From the NCBI GenBank assembly GCA_948567375.1, contig OX419755.1, positions 10,607,001 through 10,671,000 on the forward strand: a stretch of 64,000 bases of DNA, in the 5' to 3' direction. Source of the DNA: Lunularia cruciata (lineage: Eukaryota > Streptophyta > Marchantiopsida > Lunulariales > Lunulariaceae). The position numbers were made by a program, and so were the translations under genes. Shown here one piece after another: positions 22,491-32,941 of the stretch. Positions within the stretch are counted from its first letter, which is position 1, and the number at the start of each line of letters is the position of its first letter. Under the pieces are notes generated by a model that searched no databases, was not told where the DNA came from, and worked only from the letters and a program-made list of their open reading frames with translations.

Positions 22491-24140
22491 TTGATATTAG
22501 CCTATATCTCAGGTCCCAATGAGGGAGGAGATTGACACAAGAGCTGATTCAATTGAAAGTGCCCTTGGTGTGTCCGTACCATTGTTGTGGGATATGGACT
22601 AGATTTATAGGGCCTCCAAAGGCCTTGGGTGTTACTCTGGTATAGTGGGTACCATTGAGTTGGATGACTTCCTCCAGGAGTTCGATAATTGGTGTGATTA
22701 GTAGTAGATACAAAACCCAAATTTGTTCACACCCTTCATAGCATAGAAGGGCTTGTTTTAGCATTTGGAGGGTCTACCAATGGAGGAATACCATGAGTTC
22801 AAGAAAGCTCACTTGGAGGAGATTGAGCTATAGAGATAGTGTTAGTCTCTGAACTATGTCTCCATTACTTCAGGCTCAATTTCTAGAGGTAGATCGGCTA
22901 TACCCATGAGTTCTAGCTCAAGTAGCATTGGTGGAGCTAGTGGAGGTGCACTAGTTGGAGATAATGCTACTATGAGTGGAGGTACGACTATAGGTGGTGG
23001 TGTAGTATTGGGTTTTATTTGGAGCTCTTCCAGTGTTTGAGGTAGAACTACCATGGAGTGCGGACTGACAAGTTGAGGAGCTTGCAAGAGTTCCAATGGA
23101 AGGTTATAGAGAGCTACATGAGGCATACACTTGCATGAGGTGGCTGATCAGTTTCACTTAGGGATTTTTTGAGTCCCAAGAAATCCAGTTTTGATATGGG
23201 ATACTAGACAGGGAGTTGCAATGTAGAGCTCGTGATGCTATGTTTTTACAAGCTACTTCATCTACTTTGGCAGTGGTCTTTGGTTTGGCTGAGTGTATTG
23301 AGCTCAACATGGTGGAAGAGAGAATGATGACATCTAGATTTAGTAGGGAGACCTCATCCATAGTTGTGACTTCTTCTAAAGTGCAATAGAGTGCACCATG
23401 CCACGTTGGTTTTTGAAGATAGGGTGGATAGGATGGACAGCTCAGATCCTATGGAGCAAGTGGAAGGCCTAGTGGAGCTAGACCCTTACCTTCATTTTTG
23501 GGTCTATAGCAACTAATGAGTGGTGGTGTTGCTTGTTGGACTTGTGGTGGACCTCACTATAGGAGAGATTGTACTAAAGGCAACAAACTTGATAGCTCGG
23601 GTGCATCACAACAACCATAGAGATAGTGTGAGCATTGTCATAGATATGGTCAGTCTTGTGACCAGTGCTTTGACCTACACCTGGAATTACGGAGTGGTAG
23701 GACTGCTATGGTAGGTAGTAGAGGAGCTCTAGTTCATGGAGGACGAGGTGGTAGAGGATCTACACCTAGTAGGAGTGCAGTACCTACCCTTACTTTTGAT
23801 ACAACTATGGCTACTTAGATTGAGCAGTTGGAGCAAAGATTGGCTTGTATGGCCATTACTCAGAGGAGATCAGATTCGGGTGTTGAGGCTTCCACCTCAT
23901 ATGCTAGTGATAGAGATGCTTTGGACTTCTTATGTAGAGTAGCATAGATGGATGCATCTGCAAGAGTGACTGGGAGTGTAGTACATGCTCTAGAGCCTAG
24001 AGAAGCATCAATGGAGTTGCATTCCACAAAGAAGAGAGGTTGGGAGACAAGTCAGACTTCCCCAATCTTTCATGCTCTCAGAGGCCCTACAGACATCATC
24101 TATGGCTCCTAAATGTCCTAGTGCAGGTGTGGTAGGTGTG
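22491..24140 (+). pseudogene. gag of F4b
   Basis: Broken gag: a start region VPMREEIDTRADSIESALG, a capsid-like block (LDDFLQEFDNW, HLEGLPMEEYHEFKKAHLEEIEL), a Ser/Gly-rich stretch near 22900-23010, and zinc knuckles. The first knuckle, CWTCGGPHYRRDC, is at 23534-23572. A second, decayed one (CHRYGQS..DQC) is at about 23634-23672. A Gly/Arg-rich linker and a putative coiled coil (IEQLEQRLACM) follow. F4a has the same order at 35800-34230. Confidence 0.75.
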
Positions 24141-25040
24141 ATGGGATGCATGATGGACTATCTACTAGTCAGCCACTTGCTACTACACACATTGAGTCTA
24201 GCACGATGTTGGGGGAGGCTCAACTAATTAGGTGTTATCCTTTATTTTTAGCTAGTGACATGTGTACATTGGAAGTTGACCCAACCCTAGTGTTCAAATT
24301 GGCTACCATGCTTTGTGATAGTAGGGATGATGTGGTTCCTATTATTAGAGTAGAGGTGATTGATAGTGGAGCTGACTTGGTTGAGGAGCATGGGATCTGC
24401 TCAATGGTTTGTGGCAAGCAACAATGGTTAGATTGGAAGAGTTGCTAACTAGACCGGCCTTTGAGAGAGCATGGTTCACACTTGGTGTTGTCCTATTGGA
24501 TAACCAAAGGAGGATTTTCCATTTGGTGGGACCTTTAGGGAAGGTCTATACACCATAGAGAGTCTTATTAGACTTTAGTGCATAACTCCTTATGTTAAAG
24601 AAGGCTACAATTGTCAATTTAGGGTTACGAAAGGCCAATGTGGAGAAGTGTCCATTTCGGATACATACATCTCTAGGAGGTGGTTTGACATAGTACATCA
24701 TACATGGAGAGCTAGTTGTTTAGATTCAGCCTGTTCATCCAAATGATAGCTTGGTGGTGAGAGCTCAGGCTATTGCGACAATAGTTGAGTCATATGATGT
24801 GCTAGTCGGTGGAGCATTGCTATACCCCACAGGTTTCAGTATTGACTATTGGGAGGAGACAAACTCCTACAGACTAGGTTGGAAATCAGGTGAGGGATGA
24901 GTATGTTGCCTACAAGTATACTTCAATAGTGGTAGTCTTGGCTCACTATAGTCCGAGACCATGGCAACATCAGTTTCAACTTTTAGTGGTGCAATTACTT
25001 GGCTTGGTGATTTATTGGAAGGGAATGCCTATGCAGAAGA
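24141..25040 (+). pseudogene. aspartic protease of F4b
   Basis: The peptide VIDSGADLVEEHG places an intact D-S-G-A catalytic box at 24362-24373. Hydrophobic blocks downstream (VLLDFSAQLLMLKK-like near 24570 and a GGTL-like block near 24680) fit a retropepsin fold and its conserved partner regions. The coding then continues directly to the methyltransferase. Several stops. Confidence 0.65.
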
Positions 25041-25059
25041 TACTCTAGTACCAGAGGAG

Positions 25060-26290
25060 ATCACTTGGATTTGGACTACAAGTGGGATTGTTCCATCTAC
25101 CTTGGATACTCCATTGTGGAGTTCATAAGAGGCATTGGAGCAGCATGCAAATTGATTGGTGTAGAAGGCTGGAGTGAAACCTTTGTACCACCAAGGGATG
25201 AGTGTGAGGATGAGCCTCTTGAGTCGATTACCTTGACACCTCTAGATACCACACTCATTGCTTGGTAGTGTCCAATAGAAGGAGTATGTTATTGAAGTTG
25301 TTTGGTGGGATTAACATTGGATTAGCTACGGTACTCAGGTGGGTATACAAGTACAAAGGTACTTGTATGTAGAGAAAGATGAGACTGGTAGGCAAGTCTC
25401 TCTCCATCATGTGACACACTTGGCTTATTGGTATCTTGAGTTATTATTGATGTTAGCAGTCAATGGTTACCAAAAGGCCCTACCATCAAACATTTCCTAA
25501 ATGGGGACGCATGATCTGGAGAGACATGGGCTTGTTCATTTGGTGATTTCTAGATAGCCATGTCAAGGACATACACATGTTCACCAAGGTTTGGGGCTTT
25601 AAGATCCCCATTTGAGTGTATTTTGGGGATGTTACGCATACTTTGACATCTCTAAGTCCATCAATCCATTTCTCCAACTTAACTTTTGGAGAATGTTCCT
25701 TTGATGGATGATTCTCACACCAGAGTGGTGGTGAGTATGCATTAGGTCCATTCTTAATGGGACATGCTGTATTGTTAGATGCAGCTAGAGTGAGATCACA
25801 TGCTCATTTTGTTCATCTTTTGTGGAAAAACCTCTTACCTAGAGAGGTTCTATAGCGTGCTTATGACGGGATTCAACAATTAGACCACATCATTGTTGAT
25901 GACATCTTGGATGTTGGGTGTCAGTCTTAGATGGTGGTTCTTGCTGATAGGTCTCCTATGGCAGTGGTGAACCTAGTTGGATAGCCTAAAGGCAGTTTTT
26001 CCACACTCATGAGTTTCTCATGCTCTCGTGCTTTTTAAGAGGGAGGCCCTAGATTGGTTTGGAGCTCACAATTATAGCAATTGGTGGAGCCTAATGCCAA
26101 TGAGAGAGAGCCGCCAATGGGTTTTTGCACTAGCATTACCACTATATTAGCAATGTCAAAGGCATCTAAGCGTTAGATGTTAGGTTAAGCTATGGACTTG
26201 AATTGTTTGACCTGGATTGTGAGCCTTGGCTTGGCAAAGTAGCATAAGATGCACTTGATAGGCATCACCACTCGCACACTTGTGAGCCTT
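25060..26290 (+). pseudogene. cytosine-5 DNA methyltransferase domain inside F4b
   Basis: This region would methylate cytosine C5 in DNA with S-adenosylmethionine. Motifs in family order: motif I LLKLFGGINIGLATVL (LFGGI at 25298-25312); motif IV PCQG at 25558-25569 with the catalytic Cys, preceded by a stop where Trp is expected (TGG to TAG); motif VI ENVP at 25689-25700; a motif VIII-like R-H-x-H block at 25797-25845; EPNANEREPPMGF at 26083-26130; motif X MLGxAMDLN at 26177-26203. Motifs I, IV and VI lie in three different frames, so the gene is dead. It lies between protease and reverse transcriptase. The 200-bp stretch before motif I (25060-25265) is open and conserved in F4a. A viral or bacterial source is not indicated. 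Confidence 0.82.
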
Positions 26291-26639
26291 GTGCCTATCT
26301 AGATGATTTAGGCACATGTTGAGGGCGATGGACCAAGTGGACATGATATTCTTGGGACACAACTGGTAGCTACTAAGGAGAGTGGTCTACTTGGAGTCCA
26401 TCCAGGTGAGCATGGGCTACTTGGATTACACCCTTGGTCTACTTGGGATGTTTCTAGAGGACATGTGGAGCTTGCAACCAAAGTGGAAGGAGTTTTTCAC
26501 ACAGAGGTTGGGACCTCTAGTAGTTGGGGGCATGACATTGCTGCTCCTAAGTAGCCAATCAATACATCTTCCACTCCTACAACAGTTACAAGGGATACTT
26601 GGGAGCTAGAGCTTGGACCCAAGCTTATAAGAGAGGAAA

Positions 26640-26953
26640 GATGGAGGGTTTGGAGGTTCTTGAGGAGCTACACAAGTTGTTTTACCTTTATTATGAAGGA
26701 TTTGGGTGCTTTGAAAGGACTTGGTATACGGATTGAGTTGACTAGCAATACACTAGTTCACAAAAATCCTTATCAATATAGTGATATGGAAAGGACATTG
26801 ATTCAGAGCCGGAGTAGTGACCTTTTTGAGGTTGGTTTGGTGGAGATTTCACATAAAGAGTATGCATCAGTGATAGTGATGCCAACCAAGATGGATATGC
26901 ATAGCAACTACATAGATAGGTGGATTTGTGGAGATTACCGTCCTATCAACCAA
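26640..26953 (+). pseudogene. reverse transcriptase of F4b, N-terminal piece
   Basis: Open for 113 residues from 26660: RIELTSNTLVHKNPYQYS, MERTLIQ, GLVEISHKEYASVIVMPTK, then RWICGDYRPIN, the conserved CGDYR block of gypsy RT fingers. It breaks at 26953, where F2e is inserted, and resumes at 29892. Confidence 0.8.
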
Positions 26954-27654
26954 TGTGGTACCCACATTTTTTTTCTTATTTTTGAAGAAGTGTACAGATG
27001 AAGTTGTATTGCACCCGTATGACATCAAAAGGCCAAGAATGGTGTCTTCGGGTTGTAATCCAAGGTGAAGTGACTTTGTATCAAAAGACAAAGTACTTGG
27101 ATTTGCCCTAGTAGCATTCAACCCAAAGTAAGGAGGCTTTGGCTTGGGAGTGCTCAACCTGAGGCAAGGACAGTGTAACAATTTTCCTTTGGGGTTGGAC
27201 ATTCAAGAAAGTACCGCACACAAAAACGGCCGGCCTATGAGCAAGAGAAAATTGACAATGACAAGAGCATGAAGGAGTGTGATTTCTCAGTAGAACCTCA
27301 AAGTGCAAAAAGATGGAGAAAGTGCGCCACTATAAGATTTGGAATAGAGACAAAGAGATGAACTTATTTTCCATTGCTACTAAGGAGTGGTCTTGAAGGA
27401 GATCGTGGAAAAGGAAGTGTAGTGAGAGACGCGCAGGTATGTCGAAAGGAAGTCAGGAGAGTTAGTCTAGGAATCAGTCAAAAATAGCCACCAAGCTAGA
27501 GTGGAAGAGAGTAAAATGGGAGGTAAGAAGAAGAACTCGGAATTTGTAGTTAGAAATCATGCAATTTGGAGATTAGATGTGATTGCAAGAATCAAAGTCT
27601 TGAGGAAGCTTTGGATCATATTCCTAGCATGGAATTGGAACCTTAGTTTTCTAG

Positions 27655-28630
27655 TTGATGACTGAGATCATCAAGAGAAGAGGTCTCAATGGACCCAAGG
27701 AAGAAGGTAAGAGAGGAAATTTGGCTTGCTGGACAAAGTCAGATTGGAGGTTAGTACTCAAAAGAGAGGTGGGTGAGGAGCAAGGAACCATGTTCTTGGG
27801 GAAAGGAGAAGTAGCTGAAGAAACCCAAGAAGTGAGAGATGCATTTTCTTCAAAATGCACAAAGAATGGCTACAAAGTCAAGAGCTATAAGGACCTTATG
27901 AGGAAAGGCATTGTAGGAGCAATGATGGCTATCTTCAAGCCGGAATGAACTACTTATGTGATGAAACATCAAGCAATGTTCTTCCATAAGATGTTTGCAG
28001 GGGAGCCAATCAATTGGGCAAAGTGCTTTCATCAGCATACAAGACAAATGGTGTGGAACTTGCGGGACAAATCGCCTCTCTGCACTACATTGTGCCATTT
28101 GCAGCCCACTTCTACTTGGGATGGAATTTTTTGAATGCGGCGGAGAGACACAAGATGGTGTTGTACTTCCATCTTGACTTGAGAAAAGATGCTAATGCGG
28201 AGGAGTAGTAGTACATTTTGCAGATTAGAAGCAGTAATGAGTATTACGTGCAGACGGGGCAGAGTGTGCGGTTGAAGGTGAATACTCCAAAGTCAAAGAA
28301 GAGGAGTCGACAAGAAGAAGAAGAGGAAGTAGCAATGATAGGACCTTGGAAGACTTGGAAGGTAAACCCAAGGAAAGACTTGGTGGTAATCGCGTCATCG
28401 AGTGAAGAATCAAAAGGGGAAGCTGAGTACAAGTCAGAAGACTCGGAGAAGGAAGAAGAACATGAACTCACATTGCAGAGTGGTGAAGCAAGCAGTGAGA
28501 GTGAAGATGGAGTGGAGACAAAGCCGGTACTAGAGAAGGAAGAAGAAAAGTTGGAGATGGTAGAAGAATGTAACCCAAGACAAGAAGATGAAGTTCTAGA
28601 GAAGGAGGAGAAGAGGTTGACCATTTAGAG
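27655..28630 (+). pseudogene. central ORF of F2e, unknown family
   Basis: Three near-contiguous stretches. 27655-27948: CTKNGYKVKSYKDLMRKG, MMAIFKPE, stop. About 27950-28208: YVMKHQAMFFHKMFAG then, after a frameshift, VLSSAYKTNGVELAGQIASL and AHFYLGWNFLNAAERHKMVL. 28218-28628: a basic KKRSRQEEEEE patch followed by a long Glu-rich acidic tail. The middle looks like a folded helical domain; the end resembles a nuclear-localisation patch plus acidic region. I do not recognise the family. F2d has the first part in its inverted repeat and parts of the acidic tail. Confidence 0.6.
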
Positions 28631-28699
28631 AGGAGCTTGTTCCAAAAGGAAGGCAATGTATGAGGCAAGGACAAGTAGAAGAAGAGAAGTGGAGATCTA

Positions 28700-29891
28700 C
28701 AAAGGATAAAGATTTGAATTCATTATTAATCAGTCTCAGAGCTAGTATAGATAGGAAGATATTAGAAGTAGAAGACAATATCATGATCAGATTAGATTTA
28801 GTTAAGTAAGAGATAGATAAAATTTAGAAAGATGTAAGAGCAAAGCCCAAAGTAGATGAGATAGGAGTACAAATATCTTTGGAGTTACCATTGGAGATAT
28901 TAAAGATAGATGGGTCAGAAGATAAGAAGTTAGATAGATTACCTATTAGTGTAATTGCATATATGAGTGAAGAGGTAGTAGAAATAGTGAAGGATTTAGT
29001 AGTTGAAGATTGACCCAAGGTTAGAGTAGTATAAGGTTACTTCGGATTTGGAAGCCAAGGAAGAAGTAGACATTGGATTGGAGTAGAACCAGTTTTGAGA
29101 TATGAAGAGGCAGATATGAAGAGGTGTATTGTCATTTTGGATCTATAGGTAGAAAGAGTTGTTAGGAAGCAGTATATTAGTTAGATAAATATTGATTGCT
29201 TTACTATTTAAAGATAGCATTTGCAGTGTTATGTTGTTAAGTATTCATTATTTATGAGGATAGATAAAGCAAAGTGTTGATTTTAGTGCTTGTTGCTTAA
29301 GCTTGATTCCAAGTATCAACATTTTGTGTGTGTGTGTGTGTGTTTGTGAGAGTGTGGAGAATTTTGACCTGCAAATCAGTGTGCGTGTTGGATGTTAGAT
29401 TCTGCAGTCTTGATCTTCATTCTGTGTGTTTGATTGAGTGAAGTGCAATTGGACCAATGCCTTGATAGATTTGAGAAGAATTGTAGTGTTGGTAGTATTC
29501 TTCATTTGTGAGTGTAGCGTAGTGTTGATGTGAAGTAATTCTGATCAAGGAAGTTGTGCCTTTAGTGGAGGGGTGGAACAAAATTCTGAGGTGAAGTCAT
29601 TTTGCAGTGAAGTGTCATTTTCAAGAGAATCTAAATCATCACAATCAAGATTGTTTGGAAAGGTTTGATGGAGTTGTGATTATGGGTGACAAATTATTGT
29701 GGCAAGATTGCAAGTTAGTGCTTGTTACTCTCTTTTGGGTGTAATTGCTACTTGAGAGATTAAAGATCAAACCAAGAAGGACTACATTGTGATATTTGAC
29801 TTTGTATTTGACCAATTCTGACAAGTATCTCTACGGGAACAAACTTTAATTACTTGATTACCACAAAAGTGATATTTGCCGGGTTGTCACA
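28700..29891 (+). repeat. conserved C-terminal block and tail of F2e
   Basis: Coding signature IGVQISLELPLEILK, DKKLDRLP and VEIVKDLVV at about 28855-29010, then non-coding tail from about 29120. The tail is shared by all five copies and contains ATTGTCATTTTGGATCT, a TATA-like box, and the terminal GATATTTGCCGGGTTGTCACA in variant forms. In this orientation it could be the promoter, R and U5 part of an LTR. Confidence 0.65.
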
Positions 29892-30470
29892 ACCAATAAA
29901 CTTGGGCTGATTGGTATGCCATGCCTACATTGAAGGAGATCTTTGATGCAATTGAGGCTGCAAAGGTCTTTAGCACTTTGGACCTTTGAGCAAGATATTA
30001 TCAATTACCACTCAAGGAGGAGGATAAGTCCATGACAACATTTTGGGCTATTGATCCTCACGGTAAGGATGTGTTATATCAGTGGAGGTTCTTACCATTT
30101 CGGTTAAAGAATGCTCCTCCTGAGTTCTAGAGGGTCATGGATAGGATCCTAGGTGGATTGGATTTTTCTCGGTGCTATATTGATGACATTTTGGTCTATA
30201 ACACTATTGTTGAGTGGCATGAGAGACAATTGTTGGAGGTGTTTGAGAGGTTGAGATCTCATGGACTCAAATTACATCTTGAGAAGTGTAGGTTCTTCCA
30301 CAAGCAGGTTGAGTATTTGGGTCACACTATCTACCCCGGAGGACTTGGTGTTTAGTAGACCAAGGTGGAGGTTATTGCACGTATTCCTCAACCTACGGAT
30401 GTGAGTAGAGTGTGAGCATTCCTTGGGTTGGCAAACTTCCATCACTGCTATGTTAGAGGATTTAGTGTCA
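29892..30470 (+). pseudogene. reverse transcriptase of F4b, C-terminal piece
   Basis: Continues after F2e: MPTLKEIFDAIEAAKVFSTL, YYQLPLKEEDKSMTTF, the YQWRFLPF and KNAPPEF blocks, and the catalytic YIDD at 30176-30187, followed by the thumb (LRSHGLKLHLEKCRFF, VEYLGHTIYPGGLGV). The YIDD box is intact. Stops occur, for example at 29988 and 30128. The wording of these blocks differs from F1 and F3 and suggests a separate gypsy lineage. Confidence 0.85.
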
Positions 30471-30990
30471 TTGCTAAGGCCTTGATGAAGCTGACTAAGC
30501 TTACATAGGAGTGGTGTTGGGGAGATGAGCAGGAGAAAGCTTTTGTAGAGCTCAAGGAGAGGTTGAGATCTGCTCTTATTTTGAGGAGACCAATCAGAGG
30601 ATGACCTTTATAGGTTCACACTAATTGGAGTATGTTGGTGCTTGGAGCAGTGCTCACCCAACATGATGATGAGGGGAAGGAGTTTGTGTGGCCTATGCTA
30701 GTTGCTCCAACAATTCAATGTTGGCAAAGTATAGTTCATATGAGAGAGAGTGCTTGGCAACAATTTGGGTAGTAGTACATTTCCATTTTGGTAAACCCCT
30801 TTACTTCATCATTGATCATCAACCACTAAAGTGGCTGATTAAGTCCAATAAGCTTTCAAGGAAGCTTGCATGATGGGCTTTGATTTTACAAGAGTATGAT
30901 TTCATGGTTATACATAGACATGGAGTGGTGAACCATGATGCAGATGGGTTGAGTAGAAACACATGTCCCAGCCGATAGGATCAGACCGGA
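30471..30990 (+). pseudogene. RNase H of F4b
   Basis: Blocks: the connection QEWCWGDEQEKAFVELKERL, then VHTNWSMLVLGAVLTQHDD (first catalytic Asp changed to Asn, D to N), EFVxAYAS, YSSYERECLATIWVV (Glu and helix) and FIIDHQPLKWL (catalytic Asp in IDHQ kept). It ends with VVNHDADGLSRN, the usual DxLSR end. Confidence 0.8.
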
Positions 30991-32286
30991 GCACATTGGT
31001 ATGGTGAGATAGATGAGGACATGGTGCCAAGTTGGCATGCAGATGCCTTTCTTTGTATATTTTCTGAGGCTTTGGTGGTATCTCTCTCAGTGCATACAAG
31101 AAGAGTTATTGAGGTCACAAATCCAAAGAGTGGAGATAGTGGTACAATGCAACAAGACATTCATGATGATGTCTTAGTGATGGACTATCTTTGCATTGGT
31201 GTTGTTGGTGGCATAGTTGGGACCAAGAAGAGAGACCGTGTTCTTCAGTGAGCCAAGCAATTTAGATTGGAGGGTAGACACCTTTTGCATGTATGGGAGG
31301 ATGGTAGAGTGAGAGTAGTACTACTTCCATCTCAGAGACTACAATTGGTATGTCATGCTCATGAGGAGCTAGTATATTTTGGAGTTAAGCAAACATATAG
31401 CTTACTCTAGAGTCATTATTGGTGGTGCAGTATGCATACTGATGTATAGCAATTTGTTGCCAAATGTGTGGTTTGTGACCAAGTTAGAGCATCATTTAAT
31501 GCTCCAATGCCACAATTGCACCCATTATCTATCATGGGATTGGGTTACCATTGGAGTTTAGACTTCACTGGACCTTTGACATTGATTGTGAGACATCATC
31601 GATATGTTTTGGTGATGGTGGAGCACTTCTCTAAGTGGATTGAGTTGGTGGCACTTCTTGACAAGTCCAGTGAAGGGATGGCTTATTTGTTCCTAGATTG
31701 AGTTCTTAGTCATTTTGGTGCACCAATTGAGGTTTTGATTGATCAAGAATAGAGTTCTTGGAGGAGTTTCAAGTCTTGTGTGACAAGGCTTTGATTGATC
31801 ATCATACTACCTCTTGAGATCACCCTTAGGCAGATTGCTTAGCAAAGAGAGTGGTTCAGATGGTGAAGAAAGGATTGTGAAAGTATGGTTTGTAGAGAGG
31901 CCACTTGGGAGATTGGGATCTCTAGTTACCTTGGTTGGCCACGGGCTATCGGTTTAGCTGGCAAGCCTCCTTAGCATCCTTCTCTCCTTACTTTCTACCA
32001 TATGGATGAGATCTAGATTTACCTACAGCCATTTGTCAAGATGCTACTATAGTTTTGGACTTGGATGATCCAAATGTGTAAATGAGTGCATGTTCTCAAC
32101 AAGGAGAGATCTTTTAAAGAGTGATGCTGACGGTCTTTGAGAACTTGGTGATTACTCAGCATAGAGATACCTTACACTATGCTACTATTCAAGGAGGAGG
32201 ATATAGACCCTTGAGCCATCAATTTCATCTAGGAGACTATGTATATCTATAGTAGACAACACCGACGACACTTGATGAGGCAACAC
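30991..32286 (+). pseudogene. integrase of F4b
   Basis: Zinc domain: HAHEELVYFGVKQTYSLL then CVVCDQVRAS (H-H-C-C). Core: LGYHWSLDFTGPL (first Asp), YVLVMVEHFSKW, GAPIEVLIDQE (second Asp region). Downstream, the AERMVQ-like block near 31850 and a C-terminal GGGYRPLSHQFHLGDYVYL near 32185. Coding breaks off at about 32286 where an LTR-end sequence begins, so any further C-terminal domain is lost. Confidence 0.75.
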
Positions 32287-32937
32287 GTTAGAGTTTATGT
32301 ATGAGTTATGTGTGAGTTATATGTCTATAGTGTATGATGTTGAAAATAAGTATGTTGTGTAGTGATGTATATACACACAACAACTATCATGCTATTTGTA
32401 GTGTCACATCTAGATTGCTCGGACACTAGAGTTGCAATGATGGTAGTTAGGGAGTTTTAGCAATCACTCATGGACTACTTTCCGGCGGTCAGATTTCATG
32501 TTCAGGGTTCTGACTTCATGATGGGGTCTACTGTCACTTTGCACTGTTCATACCATTTGGTGTGCCATCAGTGGGACCATTAGGGTTTTGAATCTAGCTC
32601 AAGTCCAAGGATATACTTTCAAAGTGCAGCTCTAGAGTACTCACTTCTCTGATGTTGAGCTTTCAAGTTCTTGGCTATGGTAGACAAAGGCTGGTGAGTG
32701 TCACCTGGTTCTCTTAGCTAGAATGGATGTGGTTTGACTTTAATCAATGCCAAGTTCTTGGCAGTTTATAGAATGACAAATCATGTACTGATTTGAGTTG
32801 AGTTGATTTGAGTGGTGTAAAAAATTGATTATTGTGGCTCTTTAGAGTCTATGCATGACTTATGTGTGAGTTATATGTCTATATTGTATAATGTTGATAG
32901 CAATGTATATTGTATAGAAATGTAAATATGCATGATA
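32287..32937 (+). repeat. 3' LTR region of F4b with a duplicated end segment
   Basis: 32385-32820 matches the 5' LTR (19966 to about 21070 without F5a). The end segment 32848-32937 (GAGTCTATGCATGAC...CATGATA) occurs a second time at 32287-32384, immediately before the LTR start. So an LTR end abuts an LTR start, a two-LTR junction arrangement or a deletion product. Confidence 0.6.
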
Positions 32938-32941
32938 AACA

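Larger units (their letters stand above)
26954..29891 (+). mobile_element. F2e: 2.9-kb F2 copy inserted in F4b reverse transcriptase
   Basis: Starts TGTGGTACCC at 26954 and ends GGGTTGTCACA at 29891. ACCAA flanks at 26949-26953 and 29892-29896 are identical, and the F4b RT frame continues across the pair. It has N-terminal coding traces (27030-27310), the best preserved central ORF of the family (27655-28630), the conserved C-terminal block (28700-29030), a TATA-like CTATTTAAAG near 29207 and the tail. A (TG)n tract lies at about 29325-29343. Confidence 0.92.
19966..32937 (+). mobile_element. F4b: Ty3/gypsy element with a DNA methyltransferase
   Basis: Starts TGTCATGCC at 19966 and ends near CATGATA at 32937 (CA decayed to TA). 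AACA at 19962-19965 and 32938-32941 forms a 4-bp duplication, and the two F4a flanks align across it. Order: LTR/leader, gag with zinc knuckles, protease, methyltransferase, reverse transcriptase, RNase H, integrase, 3' LTR. F5a sits in the LTR and F2e in the RT. It inserted into F4a, so F4a is older. No primer site was recognised. Confidence 0.8.

Noticed and set aside
25060-26290. Reading the segment between protease and RT as a separate inserted host gene
   Set aside because: No target duplications or repeat ends flank it, and F4a has the same segment in the same place, so it is part of the element.
29325-29343. (TG)n tract
   Set aside because: Ordinary microsatellite in the F2e tail, absent in the other copies.
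29892-32286. Endogenous pararetrovirus origin of the YIDD reverse transcriptase
   Set aside because: RNase H is followed by an HHCC/DDE integrase, and the element has LTR-type ends with target duplications, so it is a Ty3/gypsy retrotransposon.
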